Assembly: GCF_026157035.1 (NCBI RefSeq)
Contig: NZ_JANJZA010000001.1
Coordinates: 2,025,001-2,089,000 of the forward strand
DNA length: 64,000 nt
Source: Sphingomicrobium nitratireducens
GTDB lineage: Bacteria; Pseudomonadota; Alphaproteobacteria; Sphingomonadales; Sphingomonadaceae
Direction: 5' to 3'
The notes beneath the pieces are model-generated. The model was not told the DNA's origin. It searched no databases and saw only the letters and a list, made by a program, of their open reading frames with translations. Position numbers and translations under genes: made by a program. The first letter of the stretch is position 1, and each line of letters begins with the position of its first letter. Below, one piece after another: positions 1 to 8,592 of the stretch.

Positions 1-798
1 GCCGACCATGCCGCGTGGGTCGCCTCGCGCCTCGACGCGTCGGTCGAACTGCTCCACGTCCTCCAGCGCGCCGACGCGCTCGAGGCGCGCCGCGACCTGT
101 CGGGCGCGATCGGCCTCGGCGCGCGCTCCAACCTGATGGAAGAGCTGGTCAGCATCGAGGAAAGCCAGTCGCGCATCGAGCGCGACCAGGGCGCCGCGCT
201 GCTCGAAGGCGCGGCGGCCAGGCTGCGCGACGCGGGGGTCATCGACCTCGCCACGCTCCAGCGCCATGGCGACATCGTCGAGACCGTCATCGAGCGCGAG
301 GAAGGCGCCGACCTCGTCGTCATTGGCAAGCGCGGCGAACATGCCGACTTTGCGCGCGGGCACCTGGGCTCCAAGATCGAGCGGGTGGTGCGCCAGAGCG
401 TCAAGCCGGTGCTCGTCGCCAGCCGCGCCTTCAAGCCGATCGAAACCGTGATGGTCGCGTTCGACGGCGGGCCGTCGGCGAAGAAGGCGGTCGAATTCGT
501 CGCCGCCTCTCCCTTGTTCGAGGGAACGCAGGTCCATCTCGTGATGATCGGGTCGAGCAACAAGAAACAGCGCGATGCGCTGCGCTGGGCGCGCGAGACG
601 CTGGGCGAGCGGCTGAAGGCGTCCGACCTCCTGTCGGGCGATGTCGAAGCCAAGCTCAAACAGGAAGCGGCGGGTCGCGGCGCCGACCTCGTGGTGATGG
701 GCGCCTACGGGCACAGCCCGCTTCGCAGCCTCATCGTCGGGTCGACCACGACCGCGATGCTGCGTGCGCTGCCGCTTCCCGTCCTGCTGTTCCGCTAG
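1..798 (+). CDS. Universal stress protein (UspA family), 5' end outside window
   Basis: The frame is open from base 1 and yields 265 residues to a TAG, so the start codon lies to the left of the window. The protein has two tandem Usp folds. The C-terminal copy carries the nucleotide-binding signature G-x2-G-x9-G-S/T (G234, G237, then VGSTT near residues 247-251), while the N-terminal copy has only a weakened version around GKRGE...LGSK. Double-Usp proteins are cytoplasmic ATP-binding stress proteins of poorly defined output. The internal ATG at 136 sits inside the first Usp fold and is not a credible start. A hairpin terminator follows the stop directly, so this is the last gene of its transcript. 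Family assignment is firm; the role is inferred from the family only. Confidence 0.9.
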   Translation, partial: ADHAAWVASRLDASVELLHVLQRADALEARRDLSGAIGLGARSNLMEELVSIEESQSRIERDQGAALLEGAAARLRDAGVIDLATLQRHGDIVETVIEREEGADLVVIGKRGEHADFARGHLGSKIERVVRQSVKPVLVASRAFKPIETVMVAFDGGPSAKKAVEFVAASPLFEGTQVHLVMIGSSNKKQRDALRWARETLGERLKASDLLSGDVEAKLKQEAAGRGADLVVMGAYGHSPLRSLIVGSTTTAMLRALPLPVLLFR

Positions 799-811
799 GC
801 CCGGGCACAAA

Positions 812-837
812 AAAAGCCGCCCCGAAAGGCGGCTTTT
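812..837. terminator. Bidirectional rho-independent terminator
   Basis: Perfect 10-bp arms (AAAAGCCGCC at 812-821, GGCGGCTTTT at 828-837) flank a 6-nt loop. A run of A precedes the stem and a run of T ends it, so it can stop the Usp transcript on the plus strand and the tRNA-Ala transcript on the minus strand. Confidence 0.9.
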
Positions 838-848
838 CCCGGTGCGGA

Positions 849-924
849 TGGTGGAGCTAGGGGGATTCGAACCCCCGACCTCTGCAGTGCGATTGCAGCG
901 CTCTCCCAACTGAGCTACAGCCCC
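849..924 (-). tRNA. tRNA-Ala (anticodon CGC)
   Basis: A full cloverleaf can be drawn on the minus strand: acceptor GGGGCTG/TAGCTCC, D arm, anticodon stem CTGCA/TGCAG around loop ATCGCAC, GTTCGAAT T-loop and an encoded CCA. The loop gives anticodon CGC, which reads GCG. The acceptor stem contains the G3:U70 wobble pair that is the identity mark of alanine tRNAs, so the isotype is independently supported. Confidence 0.97.
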
Positions 925-1114
925 GCACCCGTCCGGTGAAGCGGCTCTCTAGCGCCACTTTGCGCCTCATGCAACGCCTGATCGGCAGTTTGCCTCGACC
1001 CAGCGTTTCCACGCCCCCTCGCCGGAACGCAATCACAAGCAAAACCGTTGTTTTTCCGACTGTTACGCGCATTCGGCGCGTGGCTTTTTGTAACCAGTAA
1101 AGGGAGAAACGACC

Positions 1115-1972
1115 ATGGCATATGATCGCTATGACACCAGGACGAGGCGCGAGAATCGTAACGAGGAACGCCGCCCCCGCAGCCTTGGTCGCAGTTATGG
1201 TCGCGAAGGATATCGCGACCTTGATTACGACCGCTCAGACCGCGACTTCTTCGAACGCGCTTCGGACGAGGTCCGCAGCTGGTTCGGGGACGACCGCGCC
1301 GGACGCCGCCGCGAGCTGGACGAGCGCTATGACGAGCGAGGCCAATGGGGCCAGCGTCCGCGCTTCGAGAATGAAGGCTATCGCCGCCCCTACACGGGTC
1401 GTCGCTACGAACGCACGCCGTTCGAGACGAGCGAATTCGACCGTAGCGACCGCTACGATTTCGATCGCGGCTACACGCAGAACCGCTTCGATCGCGGGCA
1501 GACGCAGGCCGAATATACCGGCTTCGATCGCGACTATTCGAACTGGCGCAACCGCCAGATCGACGAGCTCGACCGCGACTATGACGAGTGGCGCACCGAG
1601 AATGCCCGTCGCTTCGACGACGAATTCTCGAACTGGCGCAGCGAGCGGATGAGCAAGCGCGAGATGATGCGCACGATCCCCGAGCATGCCGAAGTCGTCG
1701 ATTGCGACGGCACCCATGTCGGCACGATCGACAAGATCGTCGGCGACCGCATGATCCTCACCAAGAAGGACAGCGACGACGGTCACCACCATTCGCTGAA
1801 CTGTCGCCATCTCGACCGTGTCGAGGGCAACAAGGTGATGCTCAACCTGACCGCCGACAAGGCGCAAAACGAGTGGCGCGATGAAGATACGCGCCGTGCG
1901 CTCGGCGAGCGGATGGACCAGGGCCAGGACGGGCCGCACATGCTCAATCGCAGCTTTGCGGACACCTACTAG
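1115..1972 (+). CDS. SWFGD / DUF2171 domain protein with three 15-residue repeats
   Basis: A 285-residue, very hydrophilic protein rich in Arg, Asp, Tyr and Glu. Its start is set by GGGAGA six bases ahead of ATG. An SWFGD motif (residues 55-59) sits in the disordered N-terminal half. Three tandem copies of [FL]D[RD][DE][YF][SD][NE]WR begin at residues 137, 152 and 167, exactly 15 residues apart. A compact beta-rich DUF2171 domain, related to PRC-barrel folds, spans about 186-247 and begins with a HAEVVDCDG-type strand. No signal peptide or membrane segment is present, so it is predicted cytoplasmic. Proteins of this type are usually annotated as hypothetical or stress-related; a role in desiccation or surface stress is only a guess. 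A strong terminator follows. Confidence 0.85.
   Translation: MAYDRYDTRTRRENRNEERRPRSLGRSYGREGYRDLDYDRSDRDFFERASDEVRSWFGDDRAGRRRELDERYDERGQWGQRPRFENEGYRRPYTGRRYERTPFETSEFDRSDRYDFDRGYTQNRFDRGQTQAEYTGFDRDYSNWRNRQIDELDRDYDEWRTENARRFDDEFSNWRSERMSKREMMRTIPEHAEVVDCDGTHVGTIDKIVGDRMILTKKDSDDGHHHSLNCRHLDRVEGNKVMLNLTADKAQNEWRDEDTRRALGERMDQGQDGPHMLNRSFADTY
1523..1657 (+). repeat. Three 45-bp in-frame coding repeats
   Basis: Codons for residues 137-181 of the DUF2171 protein contain three units of 45 bp, each encoding the FDRDYSNWR-like block. Unit spacing is exactly 15 codons. The DNA copies have diverged at third positions while Asp, aromatic, Trp and Arg codons are kept, which points to selection on the protein rather than a fresh duplication. 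Confidence 0.8.
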
Positions 1973-2012
1973 TCCCTGACCACCAAGCGCGGCATCGACG
2001 CTGCGCGAGAAC

Positions 2013-2046
2013 GGCCCGGCCCGCTTCGGCGGCGCCGGGCCCTTTC
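2013..2046 (+). terminator. Rho-independent terminator after the DUF2171 gene
   Basis: GGCCCGGC (2013-2020) pairs with GCCGGGCC (2034-2041), and the stem is extended inside by CCGC/GCGG closed by a TTCG tetraloop, with a single bulged C. A short pyrimidine tail (CTTTC) follows. It ends about 65 bases before the next start codon. Confidence 0.85.
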
Positions 2047-2110
2047 ATTGCCAACGTCGAAAGCACCGCGCATAAGCGCTGCGCGCTTCGCTAAAAGGGG
2101 CAGTGGACAA

Positions 2111-3328
2111 ATGCGAGCATGGGCCCTTCTGACAGCGCTGATGCTGTTCCTCGGACCGGTACCCGCGCAAGCACGGTGGGCGACCAGCTGGGCTGCAGCG
2201 CCCGAGATCTGGCGCCCCCGCGTCTCAGACCCCGAACTGGTCCCGCTCGAGGTCGACAATGTCACGCTTGCGCAGGAGCTGCGCCTGTCCGAAGGTGGCG
2301 AGCAACTGCGCCTTCGCTTTTCCAACCGCCACGGCCGGACGCCGCTGGTGATCGGCGCGGCGCGGGTCGTCCATCTCGACGGACACGGCCGCCGCGCCCA
2401 GGAAGCCGCCGTCGCCTTCGGCGGCGCGCCGGGGCTCGTCATCCCGCCGGGCGCCGAGGGCTTCAGCGATCCGGTCGTGCTCGCCCTGCCCGACCTCGCC
2501 CGGCTTCGCGTCGAATTCACGCTTCCGCAGGCGACGGGGCCCTGCACATGCCATTTCATGGGGCTCGACCCGCTGCTCGTGTCGCCGCCGGGCGACCATC
2601 TCGGCGCGGATTTCGAGCCGGTGGCGACCAGCGACCTCAGGGCCTTCTTGATGGGGGTCGACACCTATTCGCCCGGCACGCGGGGGACCATTGCGGTGAT
2701 TGGCGATTCGATCACCGACGGCTCGGGCATCGCGATCGGGAGCCACGCGCGCTGGCCCGACGTGCTCGCCGAGCGCCTGTCCGCTGCCGGGCTCGACTAC
2801 GGCGTCGCCAACATGGCCATCTCGGGCAATCGGCTGCTTGCCGATGGCTGGGGCAGCGCGGCGCTCGGCCGGCTCGACGAGGACGTGTTCGCGCTCCCGT
2901 CGGTGACCCACCTCTTCGTGTTCATCGGGGTCAACGACCTCGGCTTCGCGCGGCCCGACATCATGGCCAGCCCGCGCCTCCAGGAATTCGACAAGGCGCC
3001 CGTGTCTGCCGAGCTGCTGACCGCGGGGTTCCGCCAGCTGATCGCGCAGGCCCATGCGCACGACATCAAAGTGGTCGGCGCGCCGATCGGCCCGTTCAAG
3101 GGCGCCTTCTACTGGAGCGAAGAGGGCGAACGCATCCGCGAAGAAGTCAACGCGTGGATCCTCGGCTCGGGCGAGTTCGACCATGTCGTGCGTTTCGACG
3201 AGGTGCTGCGCGATCCCCAGGATGCCGCGCGCATCAAGCCCGGGTGGGCGACCGACGCGCTGCATCCGCTGCCGCCGGCGCTGCGCGCGATGGGAGAGAG
3301 CGTCGACCTGTCGATCTTTGCCGACTGA
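2111..3328 (+). CDS. Secreted SGNH/GDSL-type esterase
   Basis: I start this 405-residue protein at ATG 2111. An in-frame ATG at 2048 would put 21 polar residues before a textbook signal peptide, which starts MRAWALLTA and ends at an AQA cleavage site near residue 21. All SGNH blocks are present: GDS with nucleophile Ser200, the GxND block (GVND, about 273-276) and the catalytic D-x-x-H pair (DALH, near 381-384). The roughly 180 residues before GDS look like a beta-sandwich module, as in family members acting on acetylated polysaccharides or lipids. It should work in the periplasm or outside the cell. Substrate cannot be read from sequence. Confidence 0.88.
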   Translation: MRAWALLTALMLFLGPVPAQARWATSWAAAPEIWRPRVSDPELVPLEVDNVTLAQELRLSEGGEQLRLRFSNRHGRTPLVIGAARVVHLDGHGRRAQEAAVAFGGAPGLVIPPGAEGFSDPVVLALPDLARLRVEFTLPQATGPCTCHFMGLDPLLVSPPGDHLGADFEPVATSDLRAFLMGVDTYSPGTRGTIAVIGDSITDGSGIAIGSHARWPDVLAERLSAAGLDYGVANMAISGNRLLADGWGSAALGRLDEDVFALPSVTHLFVFIGVNDLGFARPDIMASPRLQEFDKAPVSAELLTAGFRQLIAQAHAHDIKVVGAPIGPFKGAFYWSEEGERIREEVNAWILGSGEFDHVVRFDEVLRDPQDAARIKPGWATDALHPLPPALRAMGESVDLSIFAD

Positions 3329-3401
3329 CGGGCCGTCCTGCCCTTTCCTTTGCCGCCGCGCAGGCCTAGGCGGGGGCGAACAGTCGCAAGGAGAAACCGA
3401 C

Positions 3402-4400
3402 ATGGCCCGTGCCTGGCACCTGATGCAGCGCCCCAAGGGGCTTCCCACCACGAACGACGTCGCGCTCAAGGAGATCGAACTCGCGCCGCTCGAGGACGGG
3501 ATGGTCCATGTGAAGAACGACTGGCTGTCGGTCGATCCCTACATGCGCGCGCGGATGGACGACACGGAGAGCTATTTCGAGGCGTTCGGGCTCGACAAGC
3601 CGATGGACGGCGGCGCGGTCGGGACCGTCGTCGCCTCGAAGGCGGAAGGGTTTGCGCAAGGCGACAAGGTGCTGACCTTCGCGGGCTGGCGCGACGAAGC
3701 GGTGCTGCCGGCAGCTGCCGTCAACAAGCTGCCCGAGCTCGGGGTCGACCCCTATCATTTCCTCGCCAATCTGGGCCTCACCGGCGGGACCGCCTGGTTC
3801 GGGCTGATGGACGTGGCGAGCGCCAAGGAAGGCGACGTGGTGTTCGTCTCGGCGGCGGCGGGCGCGGTCGGCAGTGCGGTCGTCCAGATCGCCAAGGCCA
3901 GCGGGATGAAGGTGATCGGTTCGGCCGGCGGGTCCGACAAGTGCGAATTCGTCAGGAGCCTCGGGGCGGATGCCTGCGTCGATTACAAGGCGGGCAATCT
4001 CGTCAAGGCGCTCAAGGGAGCGCTGGGCGAGATCGGTGCCAAGGGGATTGACGTCTATTTCGACAATGTCGGGCGCGAGCATCTCGATGCCGCCTTTGCG
4101 ATCGCCAACAACGAGGCGCGCTTTGCCGAGTGCGGCATGATCGACGGCTATAATCACGAGGCGCCCTACGGCTTCAAATATATCGCCTACATCATCGGCA
4201 AGCGGCTTCAGATGAAGGGCTTCATCTTCACCGATTTCCAGCCGCGCATGGGCGAATTCTACGCCGCAATGGGCCCGATGATCGCGGGCGGCCAGGTGAA
4301 GAGCCAGGAGACGGTGATGGACGGGCTCGAGAGCACGTTCGACGCCTTCCTCGGCCTCTTCTCGGGGGCCAACACGGGCAAGATGCTGGTGAAGCTCTAG
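3402..4400 (+). CDS. NADP-dependent MDR oxidoreductase (CurA/YncB-like)
   Basis: A 332-residue zinc-free medium-chain reductase, started at ATG 3402 with AAGGAGA upstream rather than at earlier in-frame codons inside the preceding gene. It has the double-bond-reductase layout: an N-terminal catalytic fold with the DPYMRARM block near residues 45-52, then a Rossmann domain with the AAAGAVGSAVVQIAK dinucleotide loop near 150-165. Relatives reduce alpha,beta-unsaturated ketones and aldehydes (prostaglandin-reductase-like, CurA, YncB) with NADPH in the cytoplasm. The physiological substrate is unknown; detoxification of reactive enones is plausible. Confidence 0.88.
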   Translation: MARAWHLMQRPKGLPTTNDVALKEIELAPLEDGMVHVKNDWLSVDPYMRARMDDTESYFEAFGLDKPMDGGAVGTVVASKAEGFAQGDKVLTFAGWRDEAVLPAAAVNKLPELGVDPYHFLANLGLTGGTAWFGLMDVASAKEGDVVFVSAAAGAVGSAVVQIAKASGMKVIGSAGGSDKCEFVRSLGADACVDYKAGNLVKALKGALGEIGAKGIDVYFDNVGREHLDAAFAIANNEARFAECGMIDGYNHEAPYGFKYIAYIIGKRLQMKGFIFTDFQPRMGEFYAAMGPMIAGGQVKSQETVMDGLESTFDAFLGLFSGANTGKMLVKL

Positions 4401-4440
4401 GGCCCTGCCCTGCCAAAAGGCGGTCTGAAGTGGTATTGGG

Positions 4441-4464
4441 CCCCGACGGGTCCCCGTCGCGGGG
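4441..4464 (+). other. GC-rich hairpin ahead of the TPR lipoprotein gene
   Basis: CCCCGACGG (4441-4449) can pair with CCGTCG-c-GGGG (4454-4464) around a GTCC loop. No T run follows, so this is not a classical terminator. It lies in the 84-base gap and would be in the leader of the next gene if transcription starts upstream. Confidence 0.45.
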
Positions 4465-4484
4465 GCTCCAGTAGGGGACGCATC

Positions 4485-6200
4485 ATGATGACCAAACGCA
4501 CCGCCCTGAGCCTGTCGCTCGCACCCTTAATGGTTGCCGCGCTCGGCGCCTGTGCCGCCGAGACCGCGCCGCCTGCAGCGGCACCGATGGCGGCGAGCGA
4601 GCCGATTGACGCGGTCGCGATGGCGCAGGAGGCCGGCGCGCCCCTGTTCGAGGGCATGGGCGACTATCACCGCGACATCACGACCTCGAGCGAGCTAGCA
4701 CAGCGCTATTTCGACCAGGGCATGGTGCTCGCCTTCGGGTTCAACCATGCCGAGGCGATCCGCTCCTTCCGCGCCGCGCAGAAGCTCGATCCGAGCTGTG
4801 CGATGTGCTTCTGGGGCGAGGCGCTCGCCACCGGGCCCAACATCAACGTGACCGCCAAGGGCAAGGCCGTGATGAGCCCCGAGGGGCGGGCCGATGCCTA
4901 TGCCGCGATCACCAAGGCGATGGCGCTGCGCGAGAATGCGACGCCCGCCGAGCGCGCGCTGATCGAGGCGCAGGCAGCGCGCTACGACGGCAACGCGGCG
5001 AGCCCGCGCGAACCGCTCGACCAGGCCTATGCCGACGCGATGGGACGCTATGTCGCGGCCTATCCGCAGGATGACGATGCCGCCGCGATGTACGCGGAAT
5101 CGCTGATGAACCTGATGCCGTGGGATTACTGGTCGGACCCGAACACGCCCAAGGAGGATACGCGCAAGGTGATCGCCTCGCTCGAGCGGATCATCGCGCG
5201 TAGTCCGAACCACCCGCTGGCGCTGCATCTCTACATCCACGCGGTGGAGGCCTCGTCCAACCCGGGCGCAGCCGAGGACGAAGCCGACCGACTGTCGAAC
5301 CTCGTGCCGGGGTCGGGCCACCTCGTCCACATGCCTGCGCACATCTACTGGCGCGTGGGGCGCTATGACGATGCGGCGAAATCGAACGTGCGCGCGGCCG
5401 CGATCGACGAGGAATATATCGCGGCGTGCAACGCGCAGGGCTTCTACCCGGCGGCCTATTACCCGCACAACATCCACTTCCTGTGGGCGGCCTCGTCCAT
5501 GTCGGGGCAGAGCGCGATGGCGATGGAGGCCGCCGAGCGGCTCGCGAAGAACGTCCGGATGGAACAGATCGAAGCCTTCCCGACGGTCGAATTCTTCAAG
5601 ACCATCCCGCTTTTGACGATGGTCCAGTTCGCCAAGTGGGACGACATTCTCGCGCTCGACGCACCGCCCACGCCGCGCGATTATTCGCAGGCGCTGATGC
5701 ATTATGCGCGCGGGCTCGCCTTCCTCCACAAGGGTGACAGCGGCATGGCGCGGGCCGAGCTAGACAAGCTCGCGGCGCTCAAGGACACGGTCCAGATCCG
5801 CTTCCTCGACAATGCCGACTATCCCGCCTCGACGCTGCTCAACATCGCGCACCGCCTCCTGGCGGGCGAGCTGGCGCTTGCGGCCGGTGACAGCGACACG
5901 GCGATCAAGCTGATGAAGGAAGCAGTCTCTTTGCAGGACGCCCTGCCCTACATGGAGCCGCCCTTCTGGTACTACCCGACGCGCCAGTCGCTCGGGCAGG
6001 CGCTGCTCGAGAGCGGGCGCGCGGCGGAAGCCGAAGCGGTCTACCGCAAGGACCTGGCGGACTATCCGCGCAACGGCTGGTCGATGGCGGGGCTGATCTC
6101 AGCGCTCGAGGCACAGGGCAAGCCGACCGATGCGGCAAGGGCCGACTTTGCGGTCATCTGGGCCAATGCCGACATCGAGCTCGACCGCTCCCGGCTGTAG
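4485..6200 (+). CDS. TPR-repeat lipoprotein
   Basis: A 571-residue protein with an export signal ending in the lipobox LGAC (Cys23), so it should be lipid-anchored in the periplasm or outer membrane. The body is almost all alpha-helical with TPR-like helices. A conserved C-x2-C-x-W-G-E-A block (CAMCFWGEA) follows the first helix pair, and a second His/Pro-rich block (SGHLVHMPAHIYWRVGRYDD) sits mid-protein. The paired cysteines resemble a CxxC element but lack the trailing His of a c-type heme site (CxxCF here). This family is widespread in proteobacteria and usually labelled only as TPR protein. The start could be either of two adjacent ATG codons (4485 or 4488). It stops four bases before the convergent peptidase gene. 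Confidence 0.82.
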   Translation: MMTKRTALSLSLAPLMVAALGACAAETAPPAAAPMAASEPIDAVAMAQEAGAPLFEGMGDYHRDITTSSELAQRYFDQGMVLAFGFNHAEAIRSFRAAQKLDPSCAMCFWGEALATGPNINVTAKGKAVMSPEGRADAYAAITKAMALRENATPAERALIEAQAARYDGNAASPREPLDQAYADAMGRYVAAYPQDDDAAAMYAESLMNLMPWDYWSDPNTPKEDTRKVIASLERIIARSPNHPLALHLYIHAVEASSNPGAAEDEADRLSNLVPGSGHLVHMPAHIYWRVGRYDDAAKSNVRAAAIDEEYIAACNAQGFYPAAYYPHNIHFLWAASSMSGQSAMAMEAAERLAKNVRMEQIEAFPTVEFFKTIPLLTMVQFAKWDDILALDAPPTPRDYSQALMHYARGLAFLHKGDSGMARAELDKLAALKDTVQIRFLDNADYPASTLLNIAHRLLAGELALAAGDSDTAIKLMKEAVSLQDALPYMEPPFWYYPTRQSLGQALLESGRAAEAEAVYRKDLADYPRNGWSMAGLISALEAQGKPTDAARADFAVIWANADIELDRSRL

Positions 6201-6203
6201 CGC

Positions 6204-7067
6204 CTAGCCTGCGTAGTTGCAGTTCGCCGGGTTGCCGGTCGACAGGCCGCGCTTCAGGGCTTCCATGCGCTGCGCCGAGGTGCCGTGGGTGAAGCTTTCG
6301 GGCTGCACCCGCTGGCCGGCATTGCGCTGGAGCGTGTCGTCGCCGATCGCTTCGGCGGCGCGCATGCCTTCCTCGAGGTCGCCTTCTTCCATCGCGCCGG
6401 TCTGCGCGGCCCACACGCCCGCATAGCAGTCGGCCTGGAGTTCGACGCCGACCTGGAGCGCATTGCCCTGGCTGCGGCTGGCGCGCTGCTGCTGGCGCTG
6501 GACGTTGTCGAGCGTGCCTTCGAGATTCTGGATATGGTGCCCGACCTCGTGCGCGATCACGTAGCGCGCGGCGAAATCGCCCGGCGCGCCGAAACGGCGC
6601 GAGAGTTCATGGAAGAAATCGGGGTCGATATAGATGTTCTGGTCGTTGGGACAGTAGAAGGGCCCCATCGCCGCCTGACCCATGCCGCAGGCGGTTTGCG
6701 TGCCGCTCGAATAGGCGACGAGGGTCGGTTCCTTGTAGGAGGCCCCGGCCGCCTGGAACATCTTGCCCCAGACGTCATCGGTGGATTCGAGCGTGCCGCG
6801 CAGCAGCGCCAGTTCCTCGGCGGTGAGCGTCGATTCGCCCTCGCTGGTCGCACCCTGCGGGCTGCCGCCCATCATGCCGCCGAGACCGCCCGAGAGCGCG
6901 CAATAGCCCAAGGCCAGCACGATCACGCCGACGATCCCGAATTTGGAGGCGACGAAGCGGAACAGGAGGGCGAAGATGCCCGCCGACATGCCGCCGCCCA
7001 ATCCGCCCATGCCGCGCTGGCCGGTACGGTCCTCGAAATTGCTGCTGTTGCGATCGCCGATACGCAT
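6204..7067 (-). CDS. Neutral zinc metallopeptidase, YpfJ/KPN_02809 family
   Basis: A 287-residue protein begun at ATG 7067, preceded by GAGAGAG. The minus-strand frame stays open much further upstream, but that part overlaps the next gene and codes for nothing recognisable. The N-terminus holds a short basic segment (MRIGDRNSSN) and one Gly/Ala-rich membrane helix (about 30-60). The catalytic HEVGHH zinc motif follows near residue 177, and a downstream ELQADCYAGVWA helix supplies the third ligand, as in the family. The position of the helix suggests an inner-membrane anchor with the peptidase domain in the periplasm. Substrates of YpfJ-type peptidases are unknown. Confidence 0.9.
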   Translation of the reverse strand: MRIGDRNSSNFEDRTGQRGMGGLGGGMSAGIFALLFRFVASKFGIVGVIVLALGYCALSGGLGGMMGGSPQGATSEGESTLTAEELALLRGTLESTDDVWGKMFQAAGASYKEPTLVAYSSGTQTACGMGQAAMGPFYCPNDQNIYIDPDFFHELSRRFGAPGDFAARYVIAHEVGHHIQNLEGTLDNVQRQQQRASRSQGNALQVGVELQADCYAGVWAAQTGAMEEGDLEEGMRAAEAIGDDTLQRNAGQRVQPESFTHGTSAQRMEALKRGLSTGNPANCNYAG

Positions 7068-7163
7068 GTTGGCTCTCTCCCTCTTTGAGGCCTCAATGCT
7101 TCGCTGCCGGAACGGTTGCAAAACAGGGCGCTGCGACCCATCAAGCGCGCAAGGGAGAATGAC

Positions 7164-7949
7164 ATGCATCTGAAGGGCAAGCGCGCACTGGTGACCGGCT
7201 CGACATCGGGCATCGGGCTCGCCATCGCGAGGGCGCTGGCCGCCGAGGGCGCGAGCGTGATGATCAACGGGTTCGGCGATGCCGACGAGATCGAGGCGAT
7301 CCGCAAGGAGCTGGAGGACGTGTCGGGCGCGCCCGCGCTCCACGACGGCGCGGACCTTACGGACGTCGATGCGATCGACGCGATGGTCGCGCGTTGCACC
7401 AGCGAGCTGGGAAGCCCGCACATCCTCGTCAACAATGCCGGCATGCAGCATGTCGCGCCGGTGGCCGATTTCCCGGTCGAGAAGTGGGATGCGATCATCG
7501 CGCTCAACCTGTCGGCGGTGTTCCACACCTCGCGCATGTGTATCCCGATGATGCGCCAGAAGGGGTTCGGGCGGATCATCAACACCGCGAGCGCGCACAG
7601 CCTCGTCGCCTCGCCCAACAAGTCGGCCTATGTCGCGGCCAAACATGGCGTCGCGGGCTTTACCAAGACGGTCGCGCTCGAGACGGCGGAGGACGGAATT
7701 ACCGTCAACTGCATCTCGCCGGGCTATGTCTGGACGCCGCTGGTGGAAAAGCAGATCCCGGACACGATGGCGTCGCGGGGCCTGACGCGCGAGGAAGTGA
7801 TGAACGACGTGCTTCTCAAGGCGCAGCCGACCAAGCGGTTCGTGACCGTCGAGGAGGTCGCTGCTCTGGCGCTGTTCCTGACCCGCGAGGAGGCGGGCTC
7901 GATCACGGGGGCGAACATCTCCATGGACGGCGGCTGGACAGCGCAGTAA
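7164..7949 (+). CDS. bdhA: D-3-hydroxybutyrate dehydrogenase (SDR)
   Basis: A 261-residue short-chain dehydrogenase starting at ATG 7164, eight bases after an AAGGGAGA ribosome site. TGSTSGIG is the NAD-binding loop, NNAG is present, and the catalytic Ser/Tyr/Lys are in ASAHS and YVAAKHG. The C-terminus (VEKQIPDTMASRG, TKRFVTVEEVA, SMDGGWTAQ) matches bacterial 3-hydroxybutyrate dehydrogenases closely in order and length. It interconverts D-3-hydroxybutyrate and acetoacetate in polyhydroxybutyrate or ketone-body turnover. No PHB synthase or depolymerase is nearby. Confidence 0.9.
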   Translation: MHLKGKRALVTGSTSGIGLAIARALAAEGASVMINGFGDADEIEAIRKELEDVSGAPALHDGADLTDVDAIDAMVARCTSELGSPHILVNNAGMQHVAPVADFPVEKWDAIIALNLSAVFHTSRMCIPMMRQKGFGRIINTASAHSLVASPNKSAYVAAKHGVAGFTKTVALETAEDGITVNCISPGYVWTPLVEKQIPDTMASRGLTREEVMNDVLLKAQPTKRFVTVEEVAALALFLTREEAGSITGANISMDGGWTAQ

Positions 7950-7962
7950 TCTGGGAGCCGTC

Positions 7963-8589
7963 ATGCGTAGCCCCACCCTCGCATTGCTTCTTGCGCTCGG
8001 CCTTGCCGGTTGTTCGGCAGTGCCCGGGCGTCCGCAGATCGAGACGCTCGAGACGCGCGCTTGGCGGCAGGTCGCGACCGACGCCGATCGCAAGCGGATC
8101 GCGGACTGGCGCGGACATTTCGTGTCCGCGCTCGACGAGGCACGGCGGGACGGCAACGGGAGCCGGCTCGATGCGCTCGGCGACCTCGCCGTTCCCGACG
8201 CGGCCCTGCCGTTTTCGGTGCCCCCGACGGGAGAATACAAGTGCCGGATCATCAAGGTCGGCTCGCAGGGCAACGGGACGCTGACCTATGTGGACTATCC
8301 CTATTTCCGCTGCCGCATGGCGCCTGCGCAGGACCTCATCCAGTTCGCCAAGCTGACAGGCTCGCAACGCCCGGTCGGACTGGTGTTCGAGGACAGCGCG
8401 ATGCGGCGCATCTTCCTCGGCACGCTGGTGCTCGGCGACGAGGAGCGGGCGATGCGCTACGGCGCCGATCCCGACCGCGACATCGCCGCCATCCTCGAGC
8501 GGATCGGCGAGAAACGCTGGCGCATGATCGTGCCCGCGCCGCGCTACGAATCGCGGCTCGACATCATCGATCTCGTCCCGGTCGACTAG
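7963..8589 (+). CDS. DUF4893-type lipoprotein
   Basis: A 208-residue protein with a short basic n-region, hydrophobic stretch and lipobox LAGC (Cys17), so a lipidated periplasmic or outer-membrane protein. It starts 13 bases after the dehydrogenase stop and is probably co-transcribed. The mature part has the W-x2-V...R-x2-D-W-R opening and the GEYKCRIIKVGSQ segment that I associate with DUF4893, a family of unknown function found mostly in sphingomonads. Two cysteines (in YKCRI and YFRCRM) could form a disulphide. No catalytic motif is evident. Confidence 0.75.
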   Translation: MRSPTLALLLALGLAGCSAVPGRPQIETLETRAWRQVATDADRKRIADWRGHFVSALDEARRDGNGSRLDALGDLAVPDAALPFSVPPTGEYKCRIIKVGSQGNGTLTYVDYPYFRCRMAPAQDLIQFAKLTGSQRPVGLVFEDSAMRRIFLGTLVLGDEERAMRYGADPDRDIAAILERIGEKRWRMIVPAPRYESRLDIIDLVPVD

Positions 8590-8592
8590 CGC

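Noticed and set aside
4441-4464. Intrinsic terminator after the MDR oxidoreductase
   Set aside because: The hairpin is strong but lacks a T run and lies close to the next start codon, so it is listed only as a structure.
4793-4813. c-type heme site (CxxCH) in the TPR lipoprotein
   Set aside because: The motif is CAMCF; the axial histidine is missing.
7068-8273. Upstream extension of the YpfJ peptidase frame on the minus strand
   Set aside because: It overlaps 3-hydroxybutyrate dehydrogenase and DUF4893 genes. The internal ATG at 7067 has a ribosome site and the correct family N-terminus.
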